Positions 1-7,749 of a stretch of DNA of 64,000 nucleotides are shown here, one piece after another. The translations under genes were made by a program, and so were the position numbers. The notes under the pieces are model-generated. The model was not told the DNA's origin and searched no databases. It saw only the letters and a program-made list of their open reading frames with translations. The DNA is from Streptomyces sp. NBC_00539 (GTDB taxonomy: Bacteria; Actinomycetota; Actinomycetes; Streptomycetales; Streptomycetaceae). How positions within the stretch are numbered: the stretch's first letter is position 1; each line of letters opens with the position of its first letter. The stretch covers positions 6,095,501 through 6,159,500 of the forward strand of contig NZ_CP107811.1 in the NCBI RefSeq assembly GCF_036346105.1, in the 5' to 3' direction.

Positions 1-713
1 GCGGCCGGGTAGGAGGCGACCGCGTTCTGGTCGTCCGGGATCTCCACGTTGACGACCTTGTCGCCCGACTTGGCGGAGTCCGTCTTGTAGACGAGACCGG
101 CGTCGGCCTCGCCGAGCTCGACCTTGCTCAGCACGGCGCGCACGTTGGGCTCCTGGGAGACCGGCTTCACCTCGATCTTCTGCGCGTCGAGGATCTGCTT
201 GCTGTAGCGGCCGACCGGCACCTCGGGCGCGGCGAGCACGACCTTGATCTTGCTGTCCGCGAGGTCCTTGAGCTCGTCGATCTTGAACGGGTTGCCCTTG
301 CCGGCCGCGATCACGAGGCGGTTCTTCGCGATGACCGTCGCCCCGCCCGTCTCGGCCTTGAGGCCGTCCATCGTCCTGGTGTCGGCGGTCACCAGCGCGT
401 CGGCCGGCGCGCCCTGCTTGACCTGGGCGGCGAGTTCCTGCGAACCGGCGAAGGAGAAGGTCACCTTCGTACCCGGGTGGGACTTCTCGTAGGCGGCGCC
501 CGCCGTCTTGAAGACGTCGGTGAGGGAGGAGGCGGCGAGGACGGTCAGGTTCGCCGGCTTGACCTGGGCGGAAGCGGATGAGGAGGCGCTCGGCGGGCCC
601 GCCGCGCCGGACTTCTCGTCGTCGGCGCCACACGCGGACAGGGCCGGCACGAGGAGCGCTGCGGTCAGGGCGGCGGCGGCAGCGGCGCGGCGGCGGGTCG
701 GGGTCGGGGACAT
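1..713 (-). CDS. modA: Molybdate ABC transporter substrate-binding lipoprotein (3' end outside window)
   Basis: Extracytoplasmic binding protein that captures molybdate for an ABC importer. The first 237 residues are visible. They begin with a lipoprotein signal (RRR, an alanine/leucine-rich core, lipobox LSAC with Cys28) and a Ser/Ala-rich linker. The mature start has the family motif [13 protein letters not shown], followed by [23 protein letters not shown], which lines the oxyanion pocket. The ATG at 711-713 is the start. The modB/modC permease and ATPase genes would be expected beyond the left edge. The gene lies 130 bp downstream of the HTH-TOBE regulator on the same strand, which fits a molybdate-responsive unit. 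The family assignment is firm; molybdate rather than tungstate is inferred. Confidence 0.93.
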   Translation of the reverse strand, partial: MSPTPTRRRAAAAAALTAALLVPALSACGADDEKSGAAGPPSASSSASAQVKPANLTVLAASSLTDVFKTAGAAYEKSHPGTKVTFSFAGSQELAAQVKQGAPADALVTADTRTMDGLKAETGGATVIAKNRLVIAAGKGNPFKIDELKDLADSKIKVVLAAPEVPVGRYSKQILDAQKIEVKPVSQEPNVRAVLSKVELGEADAGLVYKTDSAKSGDKVVNVEIPDDQNAVASYPA

Positions 714-843
714 GGGCGGGTGCTCCTCGGTCGGGTCGGCGGCCGGCTCGGATGCCGGGGCCGCGCGGTGGTGACCCGCGCCGGGGACGGGCGGAGCGGG
801 TGGGGACGGTCGGTGGTGCCGAGCGGGGGTGCGGGAACCGCGG

Positions 844-1239
844 TCAGGCGCGGTCGACGTGCACACTGGTGGACTTCACGCGGGCGGTGGCCCGCATGCC
901 GACCTCCAGACCGAGCTCCTCGACGGCCTCACGGGTGAGCAGGGACACCAGGCGGTGGGGTCCGGCCTGGATCTCGACCTGCGCGGCCACGTCGCCGACC
1001 TTGACGGCCGTGACGATGCCGGGGAAGGCGTTGCGCGCCGAGGTGTACGGCTCCTCGTCCTCGCCGTGGGCGCCTTGGCCCACCTCGATGGAGAAGGCGG
1101 CCAGCGCCCGGCCCTCGATCAGCCGGCGCCCGCCCTCGTCGCGATGGGTCGCGACCCGGCCGGCGTCGGCCCAGCGGCGCGCCGTGTCCGGGCTGACGCC
1201 CAGCAGACGCGCGGCCTGTCCGATGGTGTAGGACTGCAT
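844..1239 (-). CDS. HTH-TOBE molybdate-responsive regulator (ModE-like)
   Basis: A 131-residue protein with two modules. Residues about 1-50 are a MerR/excisionase-type helix-turn-helix ([21 protein letters not shown]). Residues about 62-131 are a single TOBE domain ([23 protein letters not shown] and onwards) of the type that binds molybdate. The ATG at 1239 is preferred over an upstream ATG at 1323 because homologous sequence starts at SYTIGQ. No clear Shine-Dalgarno precedes it, so the message may be leaderless. It sits directly upstream of modA on the same strand and probably senses oxyanion and controls uptake. Unlike E. coli ModE it has one TOBE domain and a MerR-like, not LysR-like, DNA-binding head. 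Confidence 0.85.
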   Translation of the reverse strand: MQSYTIGQAARLLGVSPDTARRWADAGRVATHRDEGGRRLIEGRALAAFSIEVGQGAHGEDEEPYTSARNAFPGIVTAVKVGDVAAQVEIQAGPHRLVSLLTREAVEELGLEVGMRATARVKSTSVHVDRA

Positions 1240-1373
1240 GAGCGACAAGGTAGGGGCATCTTCGGCGCATTTGCAATTCCCTCGGGCGGTTGTACATGGC
1301 AGATGCGGCGGCTGTTGTGTCATCCGCCGAAAGTGCTTCGCCTTCCGGCCGCCCGCCTCGATAAGGTCGGGAC

Positions 1374-1751
1374 ATGGCTGATGAGGTATCGGGAACGGTC
1401 CGGGTCGACGCGTGGATCTGGTCGGTGCGGCTGACCAAGACCCGTTCGACCGCGGCGACGGCCTGCCGCGCGGGCCATGTGAAGGTCAACGGCGATCGTG
1501 CCAAGCCGGCCCAGGCCGTGCGCGCGGGCGACGAGGTCCGGCTCTTCCACGCGGGCCGCGAGCGGATCGTGGTGGTGCAGAAGCCGGTGGCCAAGCGGGT
1601 CGGCGCGCCGGTGGCCGCCGAGTGCTACATCGACAAGAGCCCGCCGCCGCCGACCCCGGTCGAGGCGGCCGTGGTCGGCATCCGCGACCGCGGCGCGGGC
1701 CGGCCCACGAAGCGCGAACGCCGCGAGATCGAAATCCTGCGCGGACGGTAG
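1374..1751 (+). CDS. S4-domain RNA-binding protein, Hsp15-like
   Basis: A 125-residue basic protein. An S4 fold occupies residues about 9-55 (VRVDAWIWSVRLTKTRS, then AGHVKVNGDRAKPAQAVRAGDEV), the arrangement seen in Hsp15/RqcP-type proteins that bind ribosomal or structured RNA, often on stalled 50S subunits. The C-terminus (RPTKRERREIEIL) is charged, as in Hsp15. It is divergent from the HTH-TOBE gene and convergent with dhaM across a strong hairpin. Its role in ribosome rescue is inferred from the family; nothing around it adds evidence. Confidence 0.85.
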   Translation: MADEVSGTVRVDAWIWSVRLTKTRSTAATACRAGHVKVNGDRAKPAQAVRAGDEVRLFHAGRERIVVVQKPVAKRVGAPVAAECYIDKSPPPPTPVEAAVVGIRDRGAGRPTKRERREIEILRGR

Positions 1752-1774
1752 CGGACCGGTGGCGGCGGCCCGGC

Positions 1775-1813
1775 CCGGCCGGCCGCCCCCGTCCGACGGG
1801 CCCGGCCGGCCGG
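1775..1813. terminator. Bidirectional hairpin between S4 gene and dhaM
   Basis: An 11-bp GC-only stem (1775-1785 pairs with 1803-1813) with a 17-nt loop lies between two convergent genes. It could terminate transcription from both sides. No U-tract follows, as is common in Streptomyces. Confidence 0.55.
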
Positions 1814-2224
1814 TCAGCCCTTGCGGTATTTGTGCGCCTCGCCGGCCGCGGCTTCCACCGCGTCCAGCGGGGCACATGCGGAGGCGGCCACCACGGCGGC
1901 CACCGCACCCTCCAGGAACGGCGCGTCGAGCAGCCGGCTGCCGTCCGGCAGCTCCCCGTCCACCAGCAGGGACTTGACGGTGAGCACGGAACTGCCCAGG
2001 TCCGCCAGGATCGCCACGCCCGCGCCCGCGTCCACCTCCCGTGCGGCGCGCACGATCAGCTCCGCGCTGGTCCCGAGCCCGCCGTCCCCCGTGCCGCCCG
2101 CGACGCCGACGAGGACCGAAGGCGCGCCCCCGGCCAGGCCGCGGGCCAGCTCGGCCACCGCCTGCGCGACCCTCGCGCTGTGTGAGACCAGCACGATGCC
2201 GACGCAGGCCCGCGACGCGCTCAC
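1814..2224 (-). CDS. dhaM: Dihydroxyacetone kinase phosphoryl-donor subunit DhaM
   Basis: A 136-residue EIIA-mannose-type domain that passes phosphate from the PTS (HPr) to DhaL-bound ADP. The sequence opens with GIVLVSHS, whose His15 is the expected phospho-histidine, and contains the GGTGDGGLGTS glycine loop. It is a single-domain DhaM without the HPr and EI-like extensions of E. coli DhaM. The GTG start at 2222-2224 overlaps the dhaL stop by four bases, so the two are translationally coupled. Last gene of the dhaKLM operon. Confidence 0.92.
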   Translation of the reverse strand: MSASRACVGIVLVSHSARVAQAVAELARGLAGGAPSVLVGVAGGTGDGGLGTSAELIVRAAREVDAGAGVAILADLGSSVLTVKSLLVDGELPDGSRLLDAPFLEGAVAAVVAASACAPLDAVEAAAGEAHKYRKG

Positions 2225-2832
2225 GCCCCGCCCTCCGCGACCTCGGCGAGGGCGTCCAGCAGCAGGGCCGACGAGGTCGCGCCCGGGTCCTGGTGCCCGA
2301 TGCTGCGCTCGCCCAGGTAACTGGCCCGGCCCTTGCGGGCCTGGAGCGGCACCGTCGCCCGCGCGCCCTCCTCCGCCGCGTCGGCGGCCGCCCGGTAGGA
2401 GGTGGCGAGTGCGGCCACCCCCGGCACCAGCGCGTCCAGCATCGTCTTGTCGCCCGGCGCCGCCCCGCCGAGCTGCGCCACCGCGCCCACCCCGGCGTAC
2501 AGCGCCTCGCGCAGCGCGTCGTCGGAGACCTCGGTGGAGTCGCCGAGCTCCTTGCCCGTGCGGCGCAGCAGCGTCCCGTACAGCGGTCCGGACGCCCCGC
2601 CCACCGTGGAGATCAGGGTCCGGCCGGCGAGCTGGAGCACCTCGCCCGGAGACGCCGCGGCCGGTTCGCCGGAGGCGAGGGCCGCCCGTACGGCCATGAA
2701 GCCGCGCAGCAGGTTGCTCCCGTGGTCGGCGTCCCCGATCGGGGAGTCGAGCTCGGTCAGCCGGTCCGCCTCGCGTTCGACGGCCGCCGTGGCGGTGTCC
2801 ATCCAGCGCCGGAAGAAGTCTGTGTCACGCAC
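2221..2832 (-). CDS. dhaL: Dihydroxyacetone kinase ADP-binding subunit DhaL
   Basis: A 203-residue all-helical subunit that holds a permanently bound ADP and phosphorylates dihydroxyacetone on DhaK. The Mg2+/nucleotide motif SPIGDADHGSNLLRGF is intact near residues 35-50. SGPLYGT, a family-conserved stretch, follows. The GTG start at 2832 is chosen because AGGAG lies at correct spacing; an in-frame GTG six codons upstream (2850) has no such site. The following gene, dhaM, overlaps by four bases. A 126-bp gap separates it from dhaK upstream. Confidence 0.92.
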   Translation of the reverse strand: MRDTDFFRRWMDTATAAVEREADRLTELDSPIGDADHGSNLLRGFMAVRAALASGEPAAASPGEVLQLAGRTLISTVGGASGPLYGTLLRRTGKELGDSTEVSDDALREALYAGVGAVAQLGGAAPGDKTMLDALVPGVAALATSYRAAADAAEEGARATVPLQARKGRASYLGERSIGHQDPGATSSALLLDALAEVAEGGA

Positions 2833-2958
2833 CGGATCTCCTCGCCTCACGTCCGTCCGACCGGCCTTCCACCGCCACGATACGGTCCACCGGCGCGGGT
2901 ACGGGGCTTTGCCGACAGGGCTGCGACGACGGGCCGGGCCGGGGGCCCTGACGGCCGC

Positions 2959-3963
2959 TCACCGCCCCCACCGCAGGGCTGCGGTCTGCACCGGCGCGTC
3001 CCACAGGCGCAGCAGTTCCTCGTCGGCCCGGCACAGGGACACCGAACAGCCCGCCATGTCCAGGGAGGTGACGTAGTTGCCGACGAGGGTCCGGGCGACC
3101 GGCACCCCGCGCTCGGACAGTACCCGGGCCACCTCCGCGTGGAAGCCGTACAGCTCCAGCAGCGGCGTCGCGCCCATCCCGTTGACCAGCGCGATCACCG
3201 GCCCGTCGGCGGGAGCCACCTGCTCCAGGTCGTCCAGTACGGCGCCCACCGCCACGTCCGCGATCTCCCGTGCCGGCATCATCGCGCGCCGCTCCCGGCC
3301 GGGCTCGCCGTGGATCCCGATGCCCAGTTCGAGCTCGCCGACGGGGAGGTCGAAGGTGGGGCTCCCCTTGGCCGGAGTGGTGACGGCGCTCAGGGCGACG
3401 CCGAAGCTGCGCGAGGACTCGTTGACCCTGCGGGCGAGCGCCGCGACCTGCTCCAGCGGCGCGCCCTCCTCGGCGGCCGCTCCGGCGATCTTCTCCACGA
3501 ACAGGGTGGCCCCGGTGCCGCGCCGCCCGGCCGTGTAGAGGCTGTCGGTGACGGCGACGTCGTCGTTGACCAGCACCTGTTCGATCCGTACGCCGTCCTC
3601 GCCCGCGAGGTCGGCGGCCATCTCGAAGTTCAGCACGTCGCCGGTGTAGTTCTTGACGATGAACAGCACGCCCTGGCCGGCGTCGACTGCCGCGGCCGCC
3701 CGGACCATCTGGTCGGGCACCGGCGAGGTGAACACCTCCCCGGGACACGCCGCCGACAGCATGCCCGGGCCCACGAACCCGGCGTGCAGCGGCTCGTGCC
3801 CGGAACCGCCCCCGGATACCAGCCCGACCCGTCCGCCGTCCTCCGCGTCCCGTCGTACGACGACCCTTCGCTCGACGTCGACGTCCAATTCGGGGTGCGC
3901 TGCGGCCAGTCCGCGCAGCGCGTCGGCGACGACGGTCTCGGCACTGTTGATCAGCATCTTCAC
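2959..3963 (-). CDS. dhaK: Dihydroxyacetone kinase substrate-binding subunit DhaK
   Basis: A 334-residue subunit that covalently binds dihydroxyacetone as a hemiaminal with a histidine. The sequence shows the GSGHEPLHAGFVG substrate loop, the NYTGD motif and the covalent-His motif GIGIHGEPG. The GTG start at 3963 has GGAG six bases upstream. It is the first gene of the dhaKLM unit and is transcribed away from the molybdopterin oxidoreductase gene; the 227-bp spacer (3964-4190) must hold both promoters. No dhaR- or dhaS-like regulator is next to it. Confidence 0.93.
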   Translation of the reverse strand: MKMLINSAETVVADALRGLAAAHPELDVDVERRVVVRRDAEDGGRVGLVSGGGSGHEPLHAGFVGPGMLSAACPGEVFTSPVPDQMVRAAAAVDAGQGVLFIVKNYTGDVLNFEMAADLAGEDGVRIEQVLVNDDVAVTDSLYTAGRRGTGATLFVEKIAGAAAEEGAPLEQVAALARRVNESSRSFGVALSAVTTPAKGSPTFDLPVGELELGIGIHGEPGRERRAMMPAREIADVAVGAVLDDLEQVAPADGPVIALVNGMGATPLLELYGFHAEVARVLSERGVPVARTLVGNYVTSLDMAGCSVSLCRADEELLRLWDAPVQTAALRWGR

Positions 3964-4190
3964 GAGAATCTCCCGGTGCGGCTGGAGTGGTGCGCGTGTC
4001 TGCCCATGCTGACGGTTGGCGGCCCGGGGCGGGGGGACGACACCCCACGCGGCGGTCCGGCGGCAGTCACTTCCAGCCTCCCACCTCGGCGCACGGGGCG
4101 CCCGCAGGCCGCCCGCCCGCGCCGCGTCCGGGTTTCGAAGACGAGCCGCTTCGCAAGACGAGCCACTTCATGCGGTGAAGGGGCAATCCG

Positions 4191-5783
4191 GTGGCCCGGT
4201 GGCTCCGAAGACCCGGCGTGAGGATCGACCGAGCCACCTTCGCCCGTACCGCCCCGGCGGCGCTGAGCGGCCTGCTGTCCGGCTACGCCGCCCTGGCCGT
4301 CGCCGAACTGGTCGCGGCCGCCGTGCGCCCCGAGGCGGGGCCGGTGACCGCGGTCGGCGGCGCGGCCGTCGACCGTACCCCGTCCGCGCTCAAGGACTGG
4401 GCGATCCGGCACTTCGGCAGTGACGACAAGCTGGTCCTCCAGCTCGGCATCCTCGCGGTCCTCGCGCTGACGGGCGTCGTACTCGGCCTGCTCGCCCTGC
4501 GCCACCGCCGCTGCGGCTGCGCCGGGGTCCTGCTCCTCGGTCTCGTCGGCGGGACGGCCGCCGTCACCCGGCCCGACTCCACCGGCCCCGCCGACGCCCT
4601 GCCGTCCCTGGTGGGCGCCCTGGCCGCGGCGGCGCTGCTGTACGTGCTGACCGGCCGGGCGGCCGCGGCCCCCGGCGCGGTCTTCGGCGCAGCGCAGAGC
4701 CGTCGGCGGTTCCTCCTGGCGGCCGGCTCCACCGCCGTCGCCTCGACGGCCGCCGGAGTCTTCGGCCGGCGGCTGGGTGCCTCGAGGGTCCGGGACGCGG
4801 CCGCCTCCCGGGCCGCCGTACGGCTGCCCGCACCGGCCTCGCCCGCCCCGGCCGTGCCCCGCGGGGCGTCCCTGCGCATCCCCGGCATCAGCCCGTTCAC
4901 CACGCCCGGAGCGGACTTCTACCGCGTCGACACCGCCCTGGTGGTCCCCGCCGTCCCCGCCGGCACCTGGCGGCTGCGCGTCCACGGCAAGGGCGTCGGC
5001 CGCCCCCGCACCTACAGCTACGCCGACCTGCTCGGCCGGCCGCTCATCGAGCGCGACCTCACTTTGACCTGCGTGTCCAACGAGGTCGGTGGCCCGTACG
5101 TGGGCACCGCCCGCTGGCTCGGGGTACGCCTGGCCGACCTGCTGGCCGAGGCGGGCGTACGGCCGCCGTCGAAAGGGGGACCGGCCGACCAGCTCGTGGC
5201 GCGCTCGGTGGACGGCATGACCCTGGGCACCCCGGTGGAAGCCGTCATGGACGGCCGTGACGCGATGCTCGCCGTCGGCATGAACGGCGAACCCCTGCCC
5301 CTGGCCCACGGGTTCCCGGTACGGATGCTCGTGCCGGGCCTGTACGGATACGTATCGGCCTGCAAGTGGATCGAGGACATCGAGCTCACCACCTTCGCCT
5401 CCTACGACCCCTACTGGGTGCGGCGGAACTGGGCCCGCGAGGCGTCCGTCAAGACGCAGGCCCGCATCGACACCCCCAGGCCCTTCGCCCGCCCCGCGCC
5501 CGGCGTCGTCATGGTCGCCGGAGTCGCCTGGGCGCAGCACCGGGGCATCGACCGGGTCGAGGTACGCGTCGACGACGGCCCCTGGGAGCCGGCCGACCTC
5601 GCGGCCGAGCACACCGCCGACACCTGGCGGCAGTGGTCCTACCGCTGGCAGGCCGTCACCGGCGGCCACACCCTCACCGTCCGCGCCACCGACCGGTCCG
5701 GGACCACCCAGACCGAGGAACGCAAGCCCACGATCCCCGACGGGGCGAGCGGCCGGCACTCGGTCGTCGTCAGCGTCGGCTGA
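4191..5783 (+). CDS. Membrane-anchored molybdopterin oxidoreductase, sulfite-oxidase fold
   Basis: A 530-residue protein. Residues about 12-160 contain four hydrophobic segments (for example LVLQLGILAVLALTGVVLGLLAL). A twin-arginine motif, SRRRFLLAAGS (Ser170, Arg171, Arg172), and a further hydrophobic stretch follow. Residues about 230-400 form the oxidoreductase Moco domain; Cys294 in TLTCVSNEVGG is the expected molybdenum ligand. Residues about 420-530 are a sulfite-oxidase-type dimerisation/Ig domain ending in ERKPTIPDGASG. The substrate is unknown; sulfite or methionine sulfoxide would be guesses. It is followed 50 bp later by a fasciclin lipoprotein, a pairing seen in other actinobacteria. 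Confidence 0.88.
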   Translation: MARWLRRPGVRIDRATFARTAPAALSGLLSGYAALAVAELVAAAVRPEAGPVTAVGGAAVDRTPSALKDWAIRHFGSDDKLVLQLGILAVLALTGVVLGLLALRHRRCGCAGVLLLGLVGGTAAVTRPDSTGPADALPSLVGALAAAALLYVLTGRAAAAPGAVFGAAQSRRRFLLAAGSTAVASTAAGVFGRRLGASRVRDAAASRAAVRLPAPASPAPAVPRGASLRIPGISPFTTPGADFYRVDTALVVPAVPAGTWRLRVHGKGVGRPRTYSYADLLGRPLIERDLTLTCVSNEVGGPYVGTARWLGVRLADLLAEAGVRPPSKGGPADQLVARSVDGMTLGTPVEAVMDGRDAMLAVGMNGEPLPLAHGFPVRMLVPGLYGYVSACKWIEDIELTTFASYDPYWVRRNWAREASVKTQARIDTPRPFARPAPGVVMVAGVAWAQHRGIDRVEVRVDDGPWEPADLAAEHTADTWRQWSYRWQAVTGGHTLTVRATDRSGTTQTEERKPTIPDGASGRHSVVVSVG

Positions 5784-5833
5784 CCACAGTCCACCCCCCG
5801 ACCAACCACTCCCGATCAAGGAGAACCACCTCC

Positions 5834-6475
5834 ATGTACAGCCTTCGTTCGCGCCGTACGGCCCTCGCCCTCGCCGCTGCGGCCGTCCTGCCCTTCGCCC
5901 TCGTCGCCTGCTCCTCCGACTCCGGCCAGGAGGCGGGCTCCGGCAGCGCCGCCTCCGGTCCGGCCGATCCGGCGGGTGCCCCCTCGGCAGCCACGGCGGT
6001 GGACGCTCCGTTCGGTCCGGCGTGTGCCACGGTGCCCGAGCAGGGCGCCGGCAGTTTCGACGGGATGGCGAAGGACCCGGTGGCCACTGCCGCCTCGAAC
6101 AACCCGGCCCTGTCCACGCTGGTCACCGCCGTCAAGAAGGCCGGACTGGTGGACACGCTCAACAACGCGAAGGACATCACGGTGTTCGCGCCGACCAACG
6201 ACGCCTTCGCGAAGATCCCGAAGGCCGACTTGGACAAGGTCCTCGCCGACAAGGCCACCTTGACGAAGATCCTCACGCACCACGTCGTCGGCCGGACGCT
6301 GACGCCGCAGCAGCTGGAGTCCGGTTCGTTCGAGACCCTGGAGAAGGGCACTGTCACAACGGCCGGATCGGGCAGCTCCTACAGGGTCGGCGACAGCGCC
6401 AACGTGGTGTGCGGCAACGTCACGACGGCCAACGCCAAGGTCTACATCATCGACACGGTCCTGATGCCCAAGTAG
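5834..6475 (+). CDS. Fasciclin (FAS1) domain lipoprotein
   Basis: A 213-residue secreted lipoprotein. The signal is RSRRTALALAAAAVLPFALVAC with lipobox LVAC and Cys26, then a Gly/Ser/Ala linker. One FAS1 domain spans residues about 85-213, with the H1 box DITVFAPTNDAFAKI, the HHVVGRTL box and the closing box VYIIDTVLMPK. A good AAGGAG Shine-Dalgarno supports the ATG at 5834. FAS1 proteins mediate adhesion; in actinobacteria MPT70/MPT83-type proteins have this layout. It is probably co-transcribed with the upstream Moco enzyme. No SigK or anti-sigma gene accompanies it here, unlike some related loci. Confidence 0.9.
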   Translation: MYSLRSRRTALALAAAAVLPFALVACSSDSGQEAGSGSAASGPADPAGAPSAATAVDAPFGPACATVPEQGAGSFDGMAKDPVATAASNNPALSTLVTAVKKAGLVDTLNNAKDITVFAPTNDAFAKIPKADLDKVLADKATLTKILTHHVVGRTLTPQQLESGSFETLEKGTVTTAGSGSSYRVGDSANVVCGNVTTANAKVYIIDTVLMPK

Positions 6476-6514
6476 CGGCGGCAGCGGGGGAGGGGACCCC
6501 CCGGCGGCGGCGCC

Positions 6515-6979
6515 TCAGGCGCCCTGTTCCCTGAGCCGGCGGCCGACCTCACCGAGGCCGGCCGCCAGCGCGTCGAGCTGTTCGGGGGTCAGGACGTCCA
6601 CGAGGATCTCGCGGACGGTGGCCACGTGCCCGGGCGCCGCCTCCTCCAGCCGGGCGAGGCCCGCCTCGGTGAGGACGGCGAACACCCCGCGCACATCGGA
6701 GGGGCAGCTGCGGCGGCGGACCAGGCCCGCCTTCTCCATCTGGGTGATCTGGTAGGTCAGCCCGCTCTTGGAGTTGATCAGTCCGTTGGCCAGCTCGGTC
6801 ATCCGCAGTTCACGACCGGGCGCGGCGGCGAGCCGGACGAGTACCTCGTACTGGGGGTGCGACAGTCCGGCGTCTTCCTTGAGCTGCTGGTCGAGGCGGC
6901 GGTTCACCAAGGCGGAGGCGGCGAGGAAGCCGCTCCAGGCGCGCATCTCGCGGTCGTCCAGCCATCTCGTCCCAGCCAT
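6515..6979 (-). CDS. MarR-family transcriptional regulator
   Basis: A 154-residue winged-helix dimeric repressor. The recognition region TELANGLINSKSGLTYQITQMEKAGLVRRRSCPSD (quoted in part; about residues 60-95) is typical MarR, followed by the wing DVRGVFAVLTEAG. It is divergent from the doxX gene. Two 12-bp copies of TTCNAATTTGAA lie between them and are probably its operators. Small phenolic or redox ligands are usual for the family, but the ligand here is unknown. Confidence 0.9.
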   Translation of the reverse strand: MAGTRWLDDREMRAWSGFLAASALVNRRLDQQLKEDAGLSHPQYEVLVRLAAAPGRELRMTELANGLINSKSGLTYQITQMEKAGLVRRRSCPSDVRGVFAVLTEAGLARLEEAAPGHVATVREILVDVLTPEQLDALAAGLGEVGRRLREQGA

Positions 6980-7000
6980 GACACCAGCCTACACATGTTG

Positions 7001-7050
7001 TTCCAATTTGAATCAATGATTAAGGTCATGGAAGCCGGTTCGAATTTGAA
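7001..7050. promoter_or_regulatory. Paired MarR operators, TTCNAATTTGAA twice
   Basis: TTCCAATTTGAA at 7001-7012 and TTCGAATTTGAA at 7039-7050 are near-perfect palindromes 38 bp apart, in the marR-doxX spacer. They are the most AT-rich bases in this part of the window. One copy lies close to each divergent start, which suggests control of both genes. Confidence 0.7.
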
Positions 7051-7100
7051 CAACCCTGTGATCTGCCCCTCCGGACCGGCCCCGACCGGAAGGACCCCCC

Positions 7101-7664
7101 ATGACCAGCGCCTCCGCCGCCGCGACGAAGGCTCCGGCCGCCGCACCGGCCGCACCCGCCCCCACGACCGCCACCAGTGCCCACGACGCCGGGCTGCTGC
7201 TCCTGCGCGTCGTCCTCGGCCTCACCATGGCCGCCCACGGCACCCAGAAGCTGTTCGGCTGGTTCGGGGGCGGCGGCATCAGCGGCACGGGCCGGTTCTT
7301 CACCGCGAGCGGCTACCCGGCGGGCGACTCCATGGCCGCCCTCGCCGGTCTCACCGAGACCCTCGGCGGTCTCGGCCTCGCTGCCGGGCTGCTCACCCCG
7401 CTCGCCGGCGCCGCCGTCGTGGGCACCATGATCAACGCGATCGCCGTCCACGGCGCCGGTGCGTTCTTCGCCCCCGAAGGCATCGAATACGAACTGCTCC
7501 TGACCGCCGGCGCCGCCGCCCTCGCCCTCGCCGGCCCCGGCCGGTACGCCGCCGACCGCCTGCTGCCCGTACCGGCGTTGCGCACGCCCCGCCCCGCCCA
7601 CAGGGCGCTCGCCCTCGCCCTCGGCGTGGTCATGGGGGCGGCGCTGCTCCTCGTACGGAACTGA
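7101..7664 (+). CDS. DoxX-family membrane protein
   Basis: A 187-residue integral membrane protein. After an Ala/Pro/Thr-rich N-terminus it has the DoxX signature DAGLLLLRVVLGLTMAAHGTQKLFGWFGGGGISGTGRFF, of which only the core AAHGTQKLFGWFGG is diagnostic. Four hydrophobic segments follow to about residue 187 (LGGLGLAAGLLTPLAGAAVV, ELLLTAGAAALALA, LALALGVVMGAALLLV). DoxX relatives are associated with thiol or thiosulfate redox stress, and this one is probably derepressed through the divergent MarR protein. Biochemical function is not established. Confidence 0.87.
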   Translation: MTSASAAATKAPAAAPAAPAPTTATSAHDAGLLLLRVVLGLTMAAHGTQKLFGWFGGGGISGTGRFFTASGYPAGDSMAALAGLTETLGGLGLAAGLLTPLAGAAVVGTMINAIAVHGAGAFFAPEGIEYELLLTAGAAALALAGPGRYAADRLLPVPALRTPRPAHRALALALGVVMGAALLLVRN

Positions 7665-7671
7665 CCCCGGG

Positions 7672-7712
7672 GTCCGCGCCCTCCGGGCCCCCGGACCGGG
7701 CGCGGCGCGGAC
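7672..7712. terminator. Hairpin downstream of doxX
   Basis: Nested inverted repeats: GTCCGCGCC at 7672-7680 pairs with GGCGCGGAC at 7704-7712, with an inner TCCGGG/CCCGGA pair. It sits eight bases after the doxX stop and ahead of the GH15 gene. Confidence 0.55.
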
Positions 7713-7749
7713 CTGATTGACCTGCGGCGTTCGGGGGAAGAGCGCACAA

